DNA of 64,000 bases, from assembly GCF_001401755.1 (NCBI RefSeq), contig NZ_KQ474099.1, positions 65,926 to 129,925 on the forward strand. Reading direction: 5' to 3'. Shown one piece after another: positions 15,921-23,614 of the stretch. The position numbers and the translations under genes are program-made. Within the stretch, counting starts at the first letter, position 1. Every line of letters begins with the position of its first letter. The notes beneath the pieces were generated by a model. It made no database searches, was not told the origin of the DNA, and saw nothing but the letters and a program-made list of their open reading frames with translations. Source of the stretch: Aquimarina longa SW024. GTDB lineage: Bacteria; Bacteroidota; Bacteroidia; Flavobacteriales; Flavobacteriaceae.

Positions 15921-16910
15921 TTAATTCACAGTTTGCAAGATGACAGTTAAGGAAGTAACAGAGATGAATATCCAAATAGAAATAGCAAGTACTAATGGTC
16001 TTATTCCTACTGTTTTTAATGATTGAAATGTAAGACTTGAGCCTATTAGAAATAGTGTTAATGTTAAAGCTACTTTGGCCAATTTTACAATATATGGCGA
16101 TAAAGGTTGTATTGCTGGCACATACGTATTTACAATAATAGCAACAATAAAAACTCCTATAAAGTATGGGATTTTAATTTTTTTTGCATTTCCTTTAAAA
16201 ACTATCGCAAAAATTAAAGAAACAGGCAAAATCCATAATGCTCTTGCTAATTTTACAGTAGTGGCAATTTCTAATGATTTACTACCATAAACATCTGCTA
16301 CTCCAACTACAGAGCTTGTATCATGTATTGCAATAGCACTCCATATACCAAACTGATTTTGAGTAAGATCAAACAAATGTCCTATTGTAGGAAATACAAA
16401 TAACGCAATAGAGTTTAACAAAAATACAATACCTATAGATACAGATATCTGTTTAGAATCTGCTTTAATGATCGGAGAAATTGCCGCAATAGCACTACCT
16501 CCACATATTGCAGTCCCTGAAGAAATTAGCTGGGTTATTTTTTTATCTATACCTAGTAATTTTCCTAAAAACATTCCTAAAGTAAGTGTTAGTCCAATAG
16601 AAGTCATCGTAAACAAAAAGCCACTTTTACCGGCTTCAAAAGCGCTATGGGCACTCATCCCAAAACCAAGCCCAACTACCGCTATTTTTAACAACCACTT
16701 TATAGCTTTATAACTTATATCACTAAAAGGATTATCCATTATCTGAGCTACAATTATACCAATTGCTAAAGCTACTGGGGAAGAAACAAAAGGAGTTGAA
16801 CAAAAAACTGCTATACAAATAAATAGTATTTTTGAAATTGAGAAATGTTTCCCAAATAACGTTACTTTTTTATGGTTCTTTAATTTCATTACAAGGATTT
16901 GATTCTTCAA
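15921..16910 (-). CDS. YeiH-family (UPF0324) membrane protein, putative sulfate/anion exporter
   Basis: A 329-residue polytopic membrane protein with about nine to ten hydrophobic helices. Family markers are GLGFGMSAH, GTAICGGSAIAAISPII and AIHDTSSVVGVA. Members of this Pfam family (Cons_hypoth698) have been proposed as sulfate exporters in sulfonate degradation, but direct evidence is thin. It lies directly downstream of a LysR gene, the same arrangement as yeiE-yeiH in enterobacteria, and between two sulfate assimilation clusters, which supports a sulfur-related role (inference). The second Met (residue 8) is an alternative start. Confidence 0.85.
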   Translation of the reverse strand: MKNQILVMKLKNHKKVTLFGKHFSISKILFICIAVFCSTPFVSSPVALAIGIIVAQIMDNPFSDISYKAIKWLLKIAVVGLGFGMSAHSAFEAGKSGFLFTMTSIGLTLTLGMFLGKLLGIDKKITQLISSGTAICGGSAIAAISPIIKADSKQISVSIGIVFLLNSIALFVFPTIGHLFDLTQNQFGIWSAIAIHDTSSVVGVADVYGSKSLEIATTVKLARALWILPVSLIFAIVFKGNAKKIKIPYFIGVFIVAIIVNTYVPAIQPLSPYIVKLAKVALTLTLFLIGSSLTFQSLKTVGIRPLVLAISIWIFISVTSLTVILQTVN

Positions 16911-16982
16911 TTGATAGCATATTTATCACTATATAAATATACCTTGTACTCCTCCATAAATCAAATAACAAAATAACATCTA

Positions 16983-17882
16983 TTATAACGATATGTTATA
17001 ATGATTTTGTAAGAATTTTAAAAATAAAGCTGATAGTGATGAATGGTGCCCTTGTCTAAAAATGTAATAAAATGTTCGTTCTATTGAAAAGTTATTTATA
17101 TCGATAATCCCTAATTCTCCTGATTTCAATTCTTTAAGAATAGTATTAATACTCAAAAAAGCAACACTATTATTATCATTAATATAAGATTTAATACTTT
17201 CTGAGCTTCCTAGCCTCATTTGTATATTCAAATCAGTTTTAAAAATATTTTTTTTTCGTAATGCCTCTATAATAGTTTCGAGTGTTCCTGAGCCCTCTTC
17301 TCTTAGCACAAAGGGCATTTTACTTAAAAAATCTAGATGTATACTATTCGTATTAAAAAGAGGATGCCCTTTAGCTACCACTAATACAATTTCATCTTTT
17401 AGGAAGGGATGGTACGAAATTTCCCTATTTTTAGATTTCCCTTCAATAAAACCTAATTCCACATCAACATCAAGAATTGATTGCTCTACACTCTCAGTAT
17501 TAGCATTCATTAACGTTACTTTTACTTTTGGGTGTTTTTTATGAAACTTAGCTAAAACCTCAGGTAGTATATATTGCGCTACGGTTGTACTTGCTGCTAT
17601 TCGAAGAATTCCTTCAGTTTTATTTATGAGTTCATTCATTTCATATTGTAGAACTTTATAATGTTCAAAAATTTCTTTAGAATGTGCTAATAAAACTTTT
17701 CCTGCTTTTGTTAGACTAATACTATTCCCTTGCCGTTCAAATAATTTTTGATTAAAATGTTCTTCAATTTGTTTGATATGCCGTGTAACTGCTGGCTGTG
17801 TGATATGAAGTTCTTCTCCCGCTTTAGAAAAAGATAAACGATTAGCTACTGTATAAAAAACGTGTAATTTATAATCAAACAT
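16983..17882 (-). CDS. LysR-family transcriptional regulator (YeiE/CysB-like)
   Basis: A 299-residue regulator with an N-terminal winged helix-turn-helix (ELHITQPAVTRHIKQIE) and a periplasmic-binding-like effector domain (IAASTTVAQYILPEVLAKF, REEGSGTLETI). It precedes the yeiH gene by 72 bp on the same strand, so it probably controls that gene. Given the two cys clusters on either side, sulfite, sulfate or O-acetylserine-type ligands are plausible, but nothing in the sequence decides this. A 7-bp inverted repeat (TTATAAC/GTTATAA, 16983-17001) overlaps its stop codon. A hairpin at 18034-18086 separates it from the upstream cysN copy, so it needs its own promoter. Confidence 0.9.
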   Translation of the reverse strand: MFDYKLHVFYTVANRLSFSKAGEELHITQPAVTRHIKQIEEHFNQKLFERQGNSISLTKAGKVLLAHSKEIFEHYKVLQYEMNELINKTEGILRIAASTTVAQYILPEVLAKFHKKHPKVKVTLMNANTESVEQSILDVDVELGFIEGKSKNREISYHPFLKDEIVLVVAKGHPLFNTNSIHLDFLSKMPFVLREEGSGTLETIIEALRKKNIFKTDLNIQMRLGSSESIKSYINDNNSVAFLSINTILKELKSGELGIIDINNFSIERTFYYIFRQGHHSSLSALFLKFLQNHYNISL

Positions 17883-18033
17883 TGTATTTGTATAAAAATA
17901 GAGCTAAAAAAAGAGAATACCTACATTTATGTTAACTTGCCTTTTGCACCTAACATCAACTCTTTATGAAATTACTCGTTAAAACCATTTTACATAAGAA
18001 CTGATATAAAAGGGTAATTATTGTATAAATGAT

Positions 18034-18086
18034 AAATGGTATGCTATTTTTAGTTTGTTATTAAGACTAAAAACAGCATACCATTT
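18034..18086 (-). terminator. Terminator of the second cysHDN cluster
   Basis: AAATGGTATGCTATTTTTAG (from 18034) pairs with the complementary arm 18066-18086 (one mismatch), loop about 11 nt. It lies 16 bp after the stop of cysN copy 2 on the minus strand. Confidence 0.75.
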
Positions 18087-18101
18087 TAAAACTATACCCT
18101 C

Positions 18102-19349
18102 TTATTCTACAAAACCTACTCCTGATGTAGCATTGGTTTGTGCATCTATAAGTATGAATGATCCCGAAGCTTTATTTTTACTATATGAGTCAATGGCTAA
18201 AGGTTTACTTAATTGTATTTTCACCCTACCTATTTCATTTAAATCTAATTTATTTTTAGAAATATCTTTTTCTGAAAAATCTGTAGCAATACTGCCTTCA
18301 ATGTGTTTTATCTTAGATAATACACAAGCGCTTCCGCTCTGCACATAATAGCTTGAATCAGGCGTAAGACTAGAACCATCCATCCAACATACAGTAGCCT
18401 CTAATTGCTTTTCTAAACGTGGCTTTTCTGAGGATTTCACTAGCATATCTCCCCGACTTACATTAACATCATTTTCTAAAGTTATCACACAAGAACTTCC
18501 TCTTCCAACAGTTTCAAATTTTTGATCAAAAAAGTAAATTTCTTTTATTTTTGATACTGTTAATGAGGGAACTATCGTAACCTCATCGCCAACAGAAAAG
18601 TCTCCTCCATACAACTTACCTGCATATCCTCTAAAATCATGAAATTCAGTTTTTTTTGGTCTAATCACTGTTTGTACAGGAAAACGTGCTTGAGATTTTT
18701 CATATACATCTTGTGCATCCAACTCTTCGAGATGCTGTAATAATGTTTGACCAGTATACCATGGTGTATTTTCTGACTGATTAACAACATTATCTCCTTG
18801 TAATGCACTTACAGGAATAAAAGTTATATGCTGTTCTTTATAACTACTTTTACCTATCAATGACTGAAAATCTGCCTTTATTTCTTCATATACTGATTCA
18901 GAAAAATCAACCAAATCCATTTTATTAATGGCTACAATCACATCTTTAATTCTCAACAAATTATTAATAAAAAAATGACGATATGTTTGTTCTATAACTC
19001 CTTTACGAGCATCTACTAAGATAATAGAAGCTTGTGAGGTAGAAGCACCTGTAACCATATTCCTAGTATACTCTACATGCCCTGGGGTATCTGCTATAAT
19101 ATAACTTTTTGTTTTGGTCGAGAAATAAATATGGGCTACATCAATAGTAATTCCCTGTTCTCGTTCTGCTACTAGTCCATCTGTGGCTAGTGAGAAATCT
19201 AAATAATCAAATCCATTTGCTTTACTTCTGGTTTCAATTGCTTCTAATTTATCTGTTGTTAATGATTTCGTATCATATAGAATACGCCCGATTAGGGTAC
19301 TTTTACCATCATCTACACTTCCTGCTGTTGCTATTTTTAATACATCCAT
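18102..19349 (-). CDS. cysN: Sulfate adenylyltransferase subunit 1 (copy 2)
   Basis: A 415-residue CysN paralogue, the same length as the copy at 12355, with P-loop AGSVDDGKST and switch II DTPGHVEYTRNM. The N-terminal GTPase domain is nearly identical to copy 1, while the two C-terminal beta-barrel domains carry many substitutions. This uneven divergence suggests gene conversion or stronger constraint on the GTPase part. It is the last gene of the second DUF2061-cysH-cysD-cysN block and is followed by a strong hairpin. No fused APS kinase. Confidence 0.95.
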   Translation of the reverse strand: MDVLKIATAGSVDDGKSTLIGRILYDTKSLTTDKLEAIETRSKANGFDYLDFSLATDGLVAEREQGITIDVAHIYFSTKTKSYIIADTPGHVEYTRNMVTGASTSQASIILVDARKGVIEQTYRHFFINNLLRIKDVIVAINKMDLVDFSESVYEEIKADFQSLIGKSSYKEQHITFIPVSALQGDNVVNQSENTPWYTGQTLLQHLEELDAQDVYEKSQARFPVQTVIRPKKTEFHDFRGYAGKLYGGDFSVGDEVTIVPSLTVSKIKEIYFFDQKFETVGRGSSCVITLENDVNVSRGDMLVKSSEKPRLEKQLEATVCWMDGSSLTPDSSYYVQSGSACVLSKIKHIEGSIATDFSEKDISKNKLDLNEIGRVKIQLSKPLAIDSYSKNKASGSFILIDAQTNATSGVGFVE

Positions 19350-19494
19350 ATTATTTTGACTAATGGCTGATAGTAATCTTATAATTTATAAAAATTACGC
19401 TATGATACACTATCGCCGATTATTTTGATTTTATATATATTTTTACTAATCATTAAAGAATAATCAACTGTCAGCTAGTAACAGGTTACTAACC

Positions 19495-20445
19495 TTAGAA
19501 ATACCCCTGTTGTTTACGTTTTTCCATTGCAGCTTCAGATCGTTTATCATCGATACGAGCTCCTCGCTCTGAGATTGTTGATTCTCTAATTTCTGATACT
19601 ACTTTATCAATAGTAATGGCATTAGAAAGTACTGCTGCTGTACATGACATATCTCCTACAGTACGGAAACGAACCATTCTTTCCTCTACAAGTTCCTCTT
19701 CTTCTCTATGAACAATTGCATCTTCGGCAGACCAAATCATACCATCTCTAACAAATGTCTTACGCTTATGGGCAAAATATATTGATGGTATCTCGATATT
19801 CTCTTTTTGGATGTAACTCCATACATCTAATTCTGTCCAGTTACTAATTGGAAATACTCGTACATTCTGACCTAAATCTATTTTTCCATTAAGATGATCA
19901 AACAATTCTGGTCTTTGATTTTTCTCATCCCATTGACCAAAATCATCTCTAACTGAAAATATCCGTTCTTTAGCTCTTGCTTTTTCCTCGTCTCTACGAG
20001 CTCCTCCGATAGCAGCATCGAATTTAAACTCTTCTAAAGCATCCAAAAGAGTTGTAGTTTGCAAGCTATTACGGCTGGCATATCGACCTTTTTCTTCTAC
20101 TACTTTTCCTTGATCGATAGAATCTTGCACATTACGAACAATAAGTTCTACACCTAATTCTTGTGCTAATCGATCTCTAAATTCTATTGTTTCAGGAAAA
20201 TTATGCCCTGTATCAATATGCAATAATGGAAAAGGAATTTTACCTGGGTAAAATGCTTTTTCTGCTAATCGCACTAATGTGATAGAATCTTTTCCTCCTG
20301 AGAAAAGAAGTACTGGTTTATCAAATTGAGCTACAACTTCTCTAAAAATATAAATCGCTTCACTTTCTAAATGACCGACTTCTATTTTCTGTAGACAAGA
20401 AGAATCCTCAATACTGGGAACAATTTTATTTTCTAATACTTCCAT
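19495..20445 (-). CDS. cysD: Sulfate adenylyltransferase subunit 2 (copy 2)
   Basis: A 316-residue CysD paralogue with PP-loop LLFSGGKDSITLVRLA and all conserved blocks of copy 1. Differences cluster at the N-terminus (MEVLENKIVPSIEDSS) and in EDAIVHREEEELVEERMV. Both copies look functional. Partner of the CysN encoded 145 bp downstream. The gene order and spacing mirror the block at 12355-15637, so the pair arose by duplication of the whole block. Confidence 0.95.
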   Translation of the reverse strand: MEVLENKIVPSIEDSSCLQKIEVGHLESEAIYIFREVVAQFDKPVLLFSGGKDSITLVRLAEKAFYPGKIPFPLLHIDTGHNFPETIEFRDRLAQELGVELIVRNVQDSIDQGKVVEEKGRYASRNSLQTTTLLDALEEFKFDAAIGGARRDEEKARAKERIFSVRDDFGQWDEKNQRPELFDHLNGKIDLGQNVRVFPISNWTELDVWSYIQKENIEIPSIYFAHKRKTFVRDGMIWSAEDAIVHREEEELVEERMVRFRTVGDMSCTAAVLSNAITIDKVVSEIRESTISERGARIDDKRSEAAMEKRKQQGYF

Positions 20446-20495
20446 TTTATTTTTTTTTAGTAATTCAATAATTTGTTTCTTTTAATAGAAACAGG

Positions 20496-21122
20496 CTAAT
20501 CTACATGCAATCCACATTCTCTATTTCCTAATACTTTTGTTGGATCAAAATACTTAAACTCATTTGGCAATTTATTCTCTTCTAAATACACATCTAATTC
20601 TTCATCACTATAATAATAAAACGGACTTACTTTTAATATTCCATTTTTATCAAGGCTCAAAATATCCAATGAATCTCTATGAGAAGTTTGCCCTTTTCTT
20701 AGGTTTGTAAACCATACATCTGGTGTAAAGTCTGCCATTGCTCTTTTAAATGGCTCTAATTTTACCTGCTCTGTAAACACAACATGTTTTGGGTCGTTAA
20801 TATCCGGAATTCCTAATACCACATCTCTATGAGCAGCAGTTTGTTTAGGCACATATAATTGTATATTTAACTTTAATTGTTGGATTACTTTTTCTGCATG
20901 GCGATAAGTGCTCGATGTATTATACCCAGAGTCGCACCAAATTACAGGAATATCTTTGTTTATCGCTACGCAAACCTGCAAAATAGCAGCTTCATAGGGT
21001 CTGAAATTTGTTGTCACTACTGGAGTTTTAGCATTTGACATTGCCCATTCTATTATACTTAATGGCGTTTTTCTTCTTAGCTCTTCATTAAGAATAGCTA
21101 TTTTATCTTCTGTGAAATTCAT
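20496..21122 (-). CDS. cysH: Phosphoadenylyl/adenylyl-sulfate reductase (copy 2)
   Basis: A 208-residue CysH paralogue with VVTTNFRPYEAAIL, WCDSGYNTSSTYRHAE and the catalytic RECGLH end. As in copy 1, the iron-sulfur cysteine pairs of APS reductase are missing. The equal length confirms the start chosen for copy 1. It is more diverged from its twin than cysD or the cysN GTPase domain are, mostly on variable surface stretches. Lies 120 bp downstream of the second DUF2061 gene and 50 bp upstream of cysD copy 2. Confidence 0.9.
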   Translation of the reverse strand: MNFTEDKIAILNEELRRKTPLSIIEWAMSNAKTPVVTTNFRPYEAAILQVCVAINKDIPVIWCDSGYNTSSTYRHAEKVIQQLKLNIQLYVPKQTAAHRDVVLGIPDINDPKHVVFTEQVKLEPFKRAMADFTPDVWFTNLRKGQTSHRDSLDILSLDKNGILKVSPFYYYSDEELDVYLEENKLPNEFKYFDPTKVLGNRECGLHVD

Positions 21123-21242
21123 TTTTAAGAAAGTTCTTTTCTATGTGTTTTTAGTAAAATTCTCCTAATTTTATTATTAAATTAGGCACTATATCAACAA
21201 AGACTATTATTAAACTTTAAGAATAATTATCCATATTGCTAA

Positions 21243-21494
21243 TTATCTTGCCCATTTTATACGATTCCAAACACGTTCATGAAAGAAATATAGAATCATT
21301 TTTGTTATAAAATCAATTGATGCTATGGAGGTAGCTACAGCTATTTCGTTTGTTAATATATAAGAGACAATAAGTGTATCTACTGTTCCTACTATTCTCC
21401 AACTTACTGCTTTTACAATACTACGTATCGGTTTTTCTGACAACTTATCATTTTCATAGGTTGTTCTTTTTGAGGCTAATTTATACAATACCAT
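21243..21494 (-). CDS. DUF2061 small membrane protein (copy 2)
   Basis: 83 residues, colinear with the copy at 15386: charged N-terminus, SIVKAVSWRIVGTVDTLIVS, a second hydrophobic helix, FFHERVWNRIKWAR. Function unknown. It leads the second sulfate assimilation block, so the link between this family and cysHDN is seen twice in this window. The upstream 500 bp do not contain the 23-bp motif found ahead of operon 1, so the two blocks may be regulated differently. Confidence 0.85.
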   Translation of the reverse strand: MVLYKLASKRTTYENDKLSEKPIRSIVKAVSWRIVGTVDTLIVSYILTNEIAVATSIASIDFITKMILYFFHERVWNRIKWAR

Positions 21495-21992
21495 TGATCT
21501 AAATACTTTATAAAAATTAAATAAATATTTACTGATTGTAATTCTATAGAATTGTTATTATCATGTGTAACACATCTTAAAGGTATAGAAAATCTAAGCA
21601 CACCTATTCTCTTACTATACAACTTTATGAAATAACTAACAGTAACTAAGAAATAGGCAAAAATTATCATAAAAAAGAATGATAATTCTTACAAAAAATC
21701 AAGTAAAAATTATGATATATATAACATTTTACACACAACAATGAATAATTATCACCAAAACCTTTTTTTATCAAACAAATACGCAATTAATCAATAAAGG
21801 TCTAGCATTAAATAATACTAGACCTTGTTATATATATCGATATAATTTTTATAAAAACACTCTTCTTTTTATGAGGATAACCTAAATTTATTTTATCTTA
21901 AGAATTAAAATTATTAACTCATTAGTATATATTTTTATCACAAAACTACTTTACCTCCTATTTATTAAAATAAGATTTCTCTACATTTTTAA
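21495..21992. other. 498-bp gene-free stretch between the metZ operon and cys block 2
   Basis: Very AT-rich. It contains the terminator hairpin of the metZ operon (21797-21826). A short minus-strand open frame (21476-21670) overlapping the DUF2061 start has no support. I see no riboswitch and no full-consensus promoter for cys block 2. Confidence 0.5.
21797..21826 (-). terminator. Hairpin downstream of metZ, probable terminator
   Basis: AAGGTCTAG-type arm (about 21797-21805) pairs with CTAGACCTT (21818-21826); on the minus strand the hairpin is followed by TTTATT. Lies about 170 bp after the metZ stop. Confidence 0.55.
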
Positions 21993-23171
21993 TTATATTT
22001 TTTCCAAAGCTTGTGCTATATCCTCAATTATATCATCTACATGTTCTAAACCTACAGAACATCGTACCATCCCATCTGTAATCCCTACAACTAATTTATC
22101 ATCATTTGCCAATTTACTATGTGTTGTTGAAGCTGGATGCGTGATTATCGTCCGAGTATCTCCTAAATTAGCTGACAAAGAACACATCTCTACACTATCA
22201 AAAAAAGTTTTACCTCCTTCTACTCCTCCTTTTACTTCGAATGCGATAATATTACCACCAAGCTTCATTTGTTTTTTAGCTACGTCATATTGTGGGTGAG
22301 ATGCTAAAAATGGATACTTAACCCAATTTACTTTGGGATGTGATTCTAAAAACTCTGCTAACTTTAAAGCATTTTCGCAATGACGATCCACTCTAACAGC
22401 TAAAGTTTCTAAACTCTTAGACAACACCCATGCATTAAATGGAGATAATGAAGGACCTGTATTACGAGAAAACAGATAAATTTCTCTTATTAATTCTTTT
22501 TTACCTACAGTTACACCTCCTAATACTCTTCCTTGACCATCGATTAATTTGGTTGCTGAATGAATTACTAAATCTGCTCCAAATTTAATTGGTGTTTGTA
22601 AATACGGAGTTGCAAAGCAATTATCAATAATCAAAAGAAGATTATGTTTTTTTGCTATTTTTCCTAACAACTCTAAATCTAGCACATCAACACCTGGGTT
22701 TGTTGGAGATTCTGCATATATGATTTTAGTATTAGATTGTATTAAACTTTCTACTTTTTCTACTTCATCTACTTTAAAATAACTAGTCTCAATATTCCAT
22801 TTAGGTAAATACTTAGTAAATAATGTATGTGTAGACCCAAATACAGATCTTGCTGAGACAATATGATCTCCTGCATCTAATAATGCTGCAAATGTAGAAA
22901 ATACAGCTGCCATACCTGTTGCAAATGCATATCCATCTTCTGCTCCTTCTAATTTACACATTTTATCTACAAACTCTGTTGTATTAGGATTACTAAAACG
23001 ACTGTATAAATTTCGCTCTTTTTCTTCTGCAAAAGCTGCTCTCATTTCTTCAGAGTCTTCAAAAACAAAACCCGACGTTAAATATAATGGTGTCGAATGC
23101 TCTAAAAACTGTGTTTTCTCTGTTTGCGTTCGTACTGCTTGTGTTTCAAAATTTGTACTATCTAAACTCAT
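21993..23171 (-). CDS. metZ: O-succinylhomoserine sulfhydrylase-like PLP enzyme
   Basis: A 392-residue Cys/Met-metabolism PLP enzyme. The PLP-binding lysine lies in VIHSATKLIDGQGRVLGG; the phosphate-contact region is AFATGMAAVFSTFAAL. The sequence is close to MetZ, which makes homocysteine from an activated homoserine ester and sulfide. Since the operon encodes an acetyltransferase-type MetX, O-acetylhomoserine may be the natural substrate. It is the last gene of the SAM-I controlled operon and overlaps the upstream OsmC gene by 4 bp. Together with MetY the operon has two enzymes for apparently the same step. Confidence 0.85.
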   Translation of the reverse strand: MSLDSTNFETQAVRTQTEKTQFLEHSTPLYLTSGFVFEDSEEMRAAFAEEKERNLYSRFSNPNTTEFVDKMCKLEGAEDGYAFATGMAAVFSTFAALLDAGDHIVSARSVFGSTHTLFTKYLPKWNIETSYFKVDEVEKVESLIQSNTKIIYAESPTNPGVDVLDLELLGKIAKKHNLLLIIDNCFATPYLQTPIKFGADLVIHSATKLIDGQGRVLGGVTVGKKELIREIYLFSRNTGPSLSPFNAWVLSKSLETLAVRVDRHCENALKLAEFLESHPKVNWVKYPFLASHPQYDVAKKQMKLGGNIIAFEVKGGVEGGKTFFDSVEMCSLSANLGDTRTIITHPASTTHSKLANDDKLVVGITDGMVRCSVGLEHVDDIIEDIAQALEKI

Positions 23172-23593
23172 ACTTCTTGATTATTAACAACTACTTTATA
23201 CGCTATTGTTGCGGTAGGTTCTAAGGTTTTGGACACTGAACAATATTTCTCAAATGATAATTGAGCTGCTCTCTTTGCTTTTTCTGGAGCAATATTTCCT
23301 TCTAGGTATACGGTAACGGTAATATTTTTAAAAGGTTTTGCTCCATCAATCTCTTCTCGAACACCATCAACCTCTGCTCTATAATCCGTAATTTCTTGTC
23401 GTTGTTTCTTTAAAATAGAAATCACATCAATAGCACTACAACCCGCTACCCCCATCAATACATATTCCATTGGGCTTGGTGCAAGATCATGCCCTCCAAC
23501 TTTAGCTGTGCTATCTATATGAGTTACATGTCCTCTTTCGTTTTTTAACTCGAAATGGTAATCACTATCTATTCTTTTGAGTTGTATTTTCAT
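23168..23593 (-). CDS. OsmC-family protein
   Basis: A 141-residue OsmC/Ohr-fold protein. The conserved helix carries GVAGCSAIDVISILKKQRQ with one Cys, and the second conserved Cys lies in FEKYCSVSKTL near the C-terminus. These cysteines act in thiol-dependent peroxide reduction in studied members. In Bacteroidota the gene is often found with methionine biosynthesis genes, as here between thrA and metZ, overlapping metZ by 4 bp. A role in sulfur-radical or sulfide-related protection is an inference. Confidence 0.85.
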   Translation of the reverse strand: MKIQLKRIDSDYHFELKNERGHVTHIDSTAKVGGHDLAPSPMEYVLMGVAGCSAIDVISILKKQRQEITDYRAEVDGVREEIDGAKPFKNITVTVYLEGNIAPEKAKRAAQLSFEKYCSVSKTLEPTATIAYKVVVNNQEV

Positions 23594-23614
23594 ATTGTGT
23601 CTATATTTATTTTT

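Noticed and set aside
21476..21670. Minus-strand frame upstream of DUF2061 copy 2
   Set aside because: Overlaps the DUF2061 start, very AT-rich, no domain or conserved equivalent in front of copy 1.
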